Assembly: GCF_000702605.1 (NCBI RefSeq)
Contig: NZ_JNIR01000001.1
Location: forward strand, 52,501 to 116,500
Direction of reading: 5' to 3'
Source of the DNA: Exiguobacterium acetylicum DSM 20416
Lineage (GTDB): Bacteria > Bacillota > Bacilli > Exiguobacteriales > Exiguobacteriaceae
Length of the DNA: 64,000 nucleotides
This document shows, piece after piece, positions 60,387 through 64,000 of the stretch (its first letter is position 1; each line of letters starts with the position of its first letter). A program made the translations under genes and the position numbers. The notes under the pieces are model-generated. The model was not told where the DNA came from. It did no database searches and saw only the letters and a program-made list of their open reading frames with translations.

Positions 60387-62120
60387 ATGGAACAAACAGT
60401 GCGTGAACGATTGATCGCGATTGCTGCAAAAAAAGAGAAAGCAGCCGTCGTCTATCAGAATATTTCAGTCATTGATGTCATGACACGAGAAACCTATACA
60501 GCAGATGTAGCGATTGATTCAGGCTATATCGCGGCTGTCGGGGAAGGATACGAAGGAATCGATAATCGTCCGGGAGAGGGGCTCTTCATCGCACCAAGTT
60601 TCGTCGATGCCCACGTCCATATTGAATCATCGATGGTCCCACCGAGTGAGTATGAGCAAGCGATTCTACCATTAGGGGTCACGACGATCATTGCCGATCC
60701 GCATGAGATCGCGAATGTCAAAGGAGCGGAAGGATTATCCTTCATGCTAGACGATGCTGAAGGTCTTGCCCTTGATGTACGAATGATGTTACCGAGTTGT
60801 GTACCAGCGACTTCGTTTGAACACGCGGGAGCATCTCTTGACGCCGCGGCACTTGCACCGTTCGTCGATCATCCTGGTGTCCATGGTTTAGGAGAAGTCA
60901 TGGATTATCCAGCGGTCGAACGAGCCGATCACGATATGCTCCAAAAAATTAAACAGATCGAAGACGCAGGAAAACTAATCGATGGTCATGCTGCGGGACT
61001 CGGACCACGCGAAATCAACATTTATGGTGTCGCTGGAATTCGAACGGATCATGAATCCGTCAGTAAGGAAGATGCCATCGCCCGAGCGCGTCGTGGTCTG
61101 TATGTTGAAATACGCGAAGGTTCGGCAGCTCGAAACTTAAAAGAAGTACTCGATGCTGTAACGGAAAGCAATGCGAGCCGTTTCCTCTTCTGTACGGATG
61201 ATAAACATTTGGATGATACGTTACGAGAGGGAACGATCGACTATAATATCCGCTATGCGATCCGTCATGGGATTAAACGTGAGACAGCGTATGCGATGGC
61301 ATCGTTGCACGCGACGAACGCGTATCGTTTAGACGATCGGGGAGCCATCGTACCAGGACGTCGGGCGGACTTCGTCTTGTTATCCGATGCTGATAACGTC
61401 GTGATTGACGAGGTCTATATTCAAGGTGATTGTGTTGCGCGAGCAGGGAAAACGATTCGTCCGGTTCGCCGCGCGCATGTGCCAGAGTCATTACGCGGAA
61501 CCTTGAATACAAAACCGATTACACCGGAAGTATTCGCCCTTCCACTTGAATCAGCGCGTGCGCATGTCATTGGAGTCATTCCGAAAAGCATCGTCACCGA
61601 GCACTTGATTCTCGACGTTCCACTTCAAGACGGACATTTCGTGCCTGTGCCGGAACAGGATCTCTTAAAGATTGCTGTCATTGAACGTCATCACGGGACA
61701 GCCTTCTCGGCAGTCGGTATCGTCAAAGGCTTTAAGATGAAACGCGGAGCGATTGCAGCGACTGTTGCCCATGATTCACACAACCTCGTCATCGTAGGCG
61801 CGTCAGACGAAGAGATGCAACTGGCCGCAGAACGTCTCGTCCAAGCGGGTGGGGGAGTCATTGCTGTCAATGGTCAAGAAGTGCTTGCCGAGTTACCGCT
61901 TGAAATCGCTGGACTGATGACGAATCGTCCCTTCCAAGAAGTTGGAGATACACTCGAAGCATTGAATGATGCACTCGATGTATTAGAGGCGGATCGGTCC
62001 TTTAATCCCTATTTAACGATGTCATTTCTTTGCTTACCGGTCATTCCGGAGTTAAAGCTGACCGACAGTGGATTATTCGACGTAAAACACTTTCAGCATA
62101 TTTCAGTACAAGCAGACTGA
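60387..62120 (+). CDS. ade: Adenine deaminase Ade
   Basis: Converts adenine to hypoxanthine and ammonia for purine salvage. 577 residues, amidohydrolase superfamily. Metal motifs DAHVHIESSMVPP (about 73-85), DPHEIANV, GLGEVMDYPAV, DGHAAGLGP, TDHESVSKEDA and the catalytic region FCTDDKHLDD; the C-terminal domain has HDSHNLVIVGASDEEM and GGGVIAVNGQEV. ATG follows AGGAGGAGACAGG. Its product feeds hypoxanthine pools that could also signal through the guanine riboswitch of the pur operon. It is distinct from YerA at 15496, which lacks several of these motifs in the same form. Confidence 0.96.
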   Translation: MEQTVRERLIAIAAKKEKAAVVYQNISVIDVMTRETYTADVAIDSGYIAAVGEGYEGIDNRPGEGLFIAPSFVDAHVHIESSMVPPSEYEQAILPLGVTTIIADPHEIANVKGAEGLSFMLDDAEGLALDVRMMLPSCVPATSFEHAGASLDAAALAPFVDHPGVHGLGEVMDYPAVERADHDMLQKIKQIEDAGKLIDGHAAGLGPREINIYGVAGIRTDHESVSKEDAIARARRGLYVEIREGSAARNLKEVLDAVTESNASRFLFCTDDKHLDDTLREGTIDYNIRYAIRHGIKRETAYAMASLHATNAYRLDDRGAIVPGRRADFVLLSDADNVVIDEVYIQGDCVARAGKTIRPVRRAHVPESLRGTLNTKPITPEVFALPLESARAHVIGVIPKSIVTEHLILDVPLQDGHFVPVPEQDLLKIAVIERHHGTAFSAVGIVKGFKMKRGAIAATVAHDSHNLVIVGASDEEMQLAAERLVQAGGGVIAVNGQEVLAELPLEIAGLMTNRPFQEVGDTLEALNDALDVLEADRSFNPYLTMSFLCLPVIPELKLTDSGLFDVKHFQHISVQAD

Positions 62121-62132
62121 TGTCCGTCGCGA

Positions 62133-62166
62133 GTCTGAGTCTCATTCCGGGACTCAGACCGTTTTT
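62133..62166 (+). terminator. Terminator after ade
   Basis: GTCTGAGTC / GACTCAGAC, a 9-bp perfect stem with a 9-nt loop, then CGTTTTT. Confidence 0.88.
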
Positions 62167-62251
62167 CTATCAATCGAGGTACGATAAAATCAAAAAAAAG
62201 CCACTTTACAAAACGGCTAAAAATCCTTAATGAAACTTAATAGTTTGGATG

Positions 62252-62310
62252 TTGAATCATTTTGGAAAGCTTGTTATAGTAAGTTCTATATCGTTTGTGA
62301 GAAATCTCAC
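62252..62310 (+). promoter_or_regulatory. Promoter and dyad upstream of the 85-residue gene
   Basis: TTGAAT (62252-62257) and TATAGT (62275-62280), 17 nt apart. Just past the expected start lies the inverted repeat GTGAGA-AA-TCTCAC (62297-62310), a possible operator. The leader is about 95 nt. Confidence 0.65.
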
Positions 62311-62383
62311 TTTCTATGAAACTTTTATCTAGAAGGGTCGTAGAAAACAGTAGGACAACAAGATTAGAAAGGAGATCATCATT

Positions 62384-62641
62384 ATGGATAAGACCTATTT
62401 TGAAGGACATGAAGCTTTGATTGCGGATGTCTATCGTTCATTCACGCGTCAGTTCCATGCCCTACCGACACATCGACGAACGAAACGTCAGTTGCGAAAT
62501 CTTGCATTCTCCGTCATTCGTCAAGCTCGACCGACGTATGAGGAACGCACCGTTCTTTATGCTTACTTCGCTGAATTCTTCCGAGCAGTTGAGGAAGGAC
62601 AGGATGAAGAGATTGCTTTTTACAAACAAATTGCACAGTAA
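62384..62641 (+). CDS. Small helical protein, unknown
   Basis: 85 residues, not recognised. It is predicted to be mostly helical and charged, with no signal peptide or membrane segment: MDKTYFEGHEALIADVYRSF, a basic middle HRRTKRQLRN, then YEERTVLYAYFAEFFRAVEEG. It has a strong ribosome-binding site (GAAAGGAGATC), its own sigma-A-like promoter and its own terminator, so it is a real monocistronic gene. It might bind nucleic acid through the basic patch, but this is speculation. Confidence 0.75.
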   Translation: MDKTYFEGHEALIADVYRSFTRQFHALPTHRRTKRQLRNLAFSVIRQARPTYEERTVLYAYFAEFFRAVEEGQDEEIAFYKQIAQ

Positions 62642-62684
62642 AGACCCCCGATGGCTCCGTCAGAAGGGGTCTTTGTTGTTTTTT
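62640..62684 (+). terminator. Terminator after the 85-residue gene
   Basis: AAAGACCCC / GGGGTCTTT, 9 bp with a 17-nt loop, then GTTGTTTTTTG. Confidence 0.85.
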
Positions 62685-62703
62685 GAGAATCGCATTCGGA
62701 AAT

Positions 62704-62739
62704 AAAAAAACAAGTAGGGAACGAGGTCCGCTACTTGTT
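62704..62739 (-). terminator. Terminator of the oppA-type gene
   Basis: Minus strand: ACAAGTAG...CTACTTGT stem (8 bp) followed by TTTTTTT. It lies about 20 nt after the stop codon. Confidence 0.88.
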
Positions 62740-62757
62740 CATCAATGTTTTAAAGGG

Positions 62758-64000
62758 TTATTTTACTTCCATCCATTTAAAGCTCATATCGGCACCGAAT
62801 GGGTGACGGTACAATTTATCAATGTTTGTCCGTTGTAAGTAAGCTTCCCCTTTTTGGTAGATTGGTGCGATGGCGTAGTCTTCTGTCAACAGCATTTTTT
62901 CAGCTTCTTGCATGTCCGACCAACGTTTCGCTTCATCTGCTTGTTGTTTTGCTCCCTTGATGAGATCATCGAACTTTTTGTTCGAGTATTCCATCCGGTT
63001 GAAGCTTCCATCCGTTAACCACATATCAAGGAACGTCATTGGATCCTGGTAGTCAGGTCCCCAACCAGCCGCAGAGATATCGTAATCTCCCTTCGATTCG
63101 AGTTCGAGGAAGTTTTTGAATGGTTGTTGTTTGATTTTGATCGTCAAACCAGGTAGGTGTTTCTCAAGATCTCCTTTTAAGTACTCAGAAACCTTCTTGA
63201 AGGCATCTTCATCTCGTGAGAGCATGCTGAGTTCGACTGTCTTCACACCAAGTTCCTTCAAGCCAGCATCCCAAGCTTTTTTCGCAGCGTCAGCATCGTA
63301 GCTTTGTAGATCAGGATACTTCGCGCGGAAGTCTTCTCCATCTGGTGTAAACGTGAAGTCTTTCGCGACGATGAAGTTTGCAGGTTTTGATCCATCATTT
63401 AGGATGACATCTGTAATCCCTTGTTTCTCAAAGCCAAGCGCGAGTGCTTTTCGAATGTTTTTATTCTTCAATGCTTTATTCTTTTGGTTAAAGCGAAGGA
63501 AGTTGATCCGAGCATCTGGACGCGTCTTGTAATCATCTGATTTTTCATACTGCGAAACGAATTCAGACGTAATTGGTGCAAAATCGACTTCTTTCGCTTC
63601 GAACAGGTTGACGCCAGTTGAGATTTCTTTGACGACCTTGACATCGATTTTATCCATCTTGACATTCGCTTTATCCCAGTAATCTGGATTTTTCTTGTAT
63701 GTCCAACCAGCATTTGCTTGCCACTTATCGAGGACGAAAGGTCCGTTGAAGACCATTGTATCAACACTTGTCGCGAACTTATCGCCTTTATCTTCGACGA
63801 ATGATTGTTTTAATGGTAAGTACGTCGGGAAACTCGTCAAACCAAGGAAGTAAGGTGCTGGAGCTTCAAGTTGGACTTCAAGTGTCTGATCGTCAACTTT
63901 CTTGACACCCAGTTCATCAAGTTCAGCGTCGCCAGCCATGATTTTGTTGGCGTTCTTTAAATCTTGTAGAATGTACGCGTATTCTGCTGCTGTCTTCGGA
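62758..64000 (-). CDS. Oligopeptide ABC transporter substrate-binding protein (OppA type), partial
   Basis: The C-terminal 414 or so residues of an extracytoplasmic peptide-binding lipoprotein (SBP family 5). The frame stays open to the window edge (PKTAAEYAYILQDLKNANKI before the internal Met at 63939), so the signal peptide and start are outside. Family features: FVLDKWQANAGWTYKKNPDYWDKANVKMDKI-type strand, LRFNQKNKALKNKNIRKAL, AAGWGPDYQDPMTFLDM and APIYQKGEAYLQR. It delivers peptides to an Opp permease not seen here. The 3' end has its own terminator. Confidence 0.95.
   Translation of the reverse strand, partial: PKTAAEYAYILQDLKNANKIMAGDAELDELGVKKVDDQTLEVQLEAPAPYFLGLTSFPTYLPLKQSFVEDKGDKFATSVDTMVFNGPFVLDKWQANAGWTYKKNPDYWDKANVKMDKIDVKVVKEISTGVNLFEAKEVDFAPITSEFVSQYEKSDDYKTRPDARINFLRFNQKNKALKNKNIRKALALGFEKQGITDVILNDGSKPANFIVAKDFTFTPDGEDFRAKYPDLQSYDADAAKKAWDAGLKELGVKTVELSMLSRDEDAFKKVSEYLKGDLEKHLPGLTIKIKQQPFKNFLELESKGDYDISAAGWGPDYQDPMTFLDMWLTDGSFNRMEYSNKKFDDLIKGAKQQADEAKRWSDMQEAEKMLLTEDYAIAPIYQKGEAYLQRTNIDKLYRHPFGADMSFKWMEVK

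Overview
The window is a contiguous stretch of a Gram-positive, Bacillales-type chromosome, and nearly all genes lie on the + strand. Three things support this assignment: the twelve-gene purine operon in Bacillus subtilis order, the yerA-yerC-pcrB-pcrA-ligA-camS block that follows purD in Bacillus, and Firmicute-style regulation (purine and lysine riboswitches, CtsR, ArgR, PurR and sigma-B type sites). Moderate GC, L-box control of a Staphylococcus-like dap operon and the local gene set fit Exiguobacterium best. That genus call is an inference, not a measurement.

Layout. 1-2056: the 3' part of a 23S rRNA gene, a 5S rRNA gene and the rRNA terminator. 2110-2307: a small NETI-motif protein. 2428-15328: PurR operator, promoter, guanine riboswitch and the complete IMP operon purEKBCSQLFMNHD, with mostly overlapping genes. 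15496-26336: yerA, yerC, a KtrB/D-type K+ channel subunit, a small membrane protein, pcrB, pcrA, ligA, a divergent sortase and camS. 26549-28842: an RpiR regulator with an M20 amidohydrolase, and ywbE. 28961-32530: a CtsR-controlled J-protein/clpB operon. 32607-38403: glutaminase, a CHAD protein, a MATE exporter and mprF (split by a frameshift). 38425-42622: nagAB, an LCP-family wall enzyme and the GntR/NagR repressor. 42751-44324: an AlaX-type tRNA editing protein with a GNAT acetyltransferase. 44372-47014: ArgR boxes and argGH. 47091-55367: lysine riboswitch and lysC-asd-dapA-dapB-dapH-aminotransferase-alr2-lysA (lysA frameshifted). 55386-59322: a LysM polysaccharide deacetylase and a sigma-B-type promoter driving an OpuC/EgtU-like ABC transporter. 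59426-64000: a small unknown protein, gamma carbonic anhydrase, adenine deaminase, an unknown 85-residue protein and a truncated OppA-type binding protein.

How the genes work together. The purine operon makes IMP from PRPP, and Ade and possibly YerA handle adenine. argGH finish arginine synthesis. The L-box operon makes DAP and lysine for protein and cell wall. nagAB with NagR recycle amino sugars. MprF, the LCP enzyme, the sortase and the deacetylase act on the envelope. Clp, the J-protein and the osmolyte/thiol transporter are stress functions.

I did not find a convincing wholly new system. The most notable points are two single-base frameshifts in short G runs (mprF and lysA), a class-IV aminotransferase at the position where S. 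aureus has the DAP deacetylase gene, a CtsR box embedded in a J-protein/clpB promoter, a long hairpin with the yerC stop codon in its loop, and several operator-like dyads next to uncharacterised genes.
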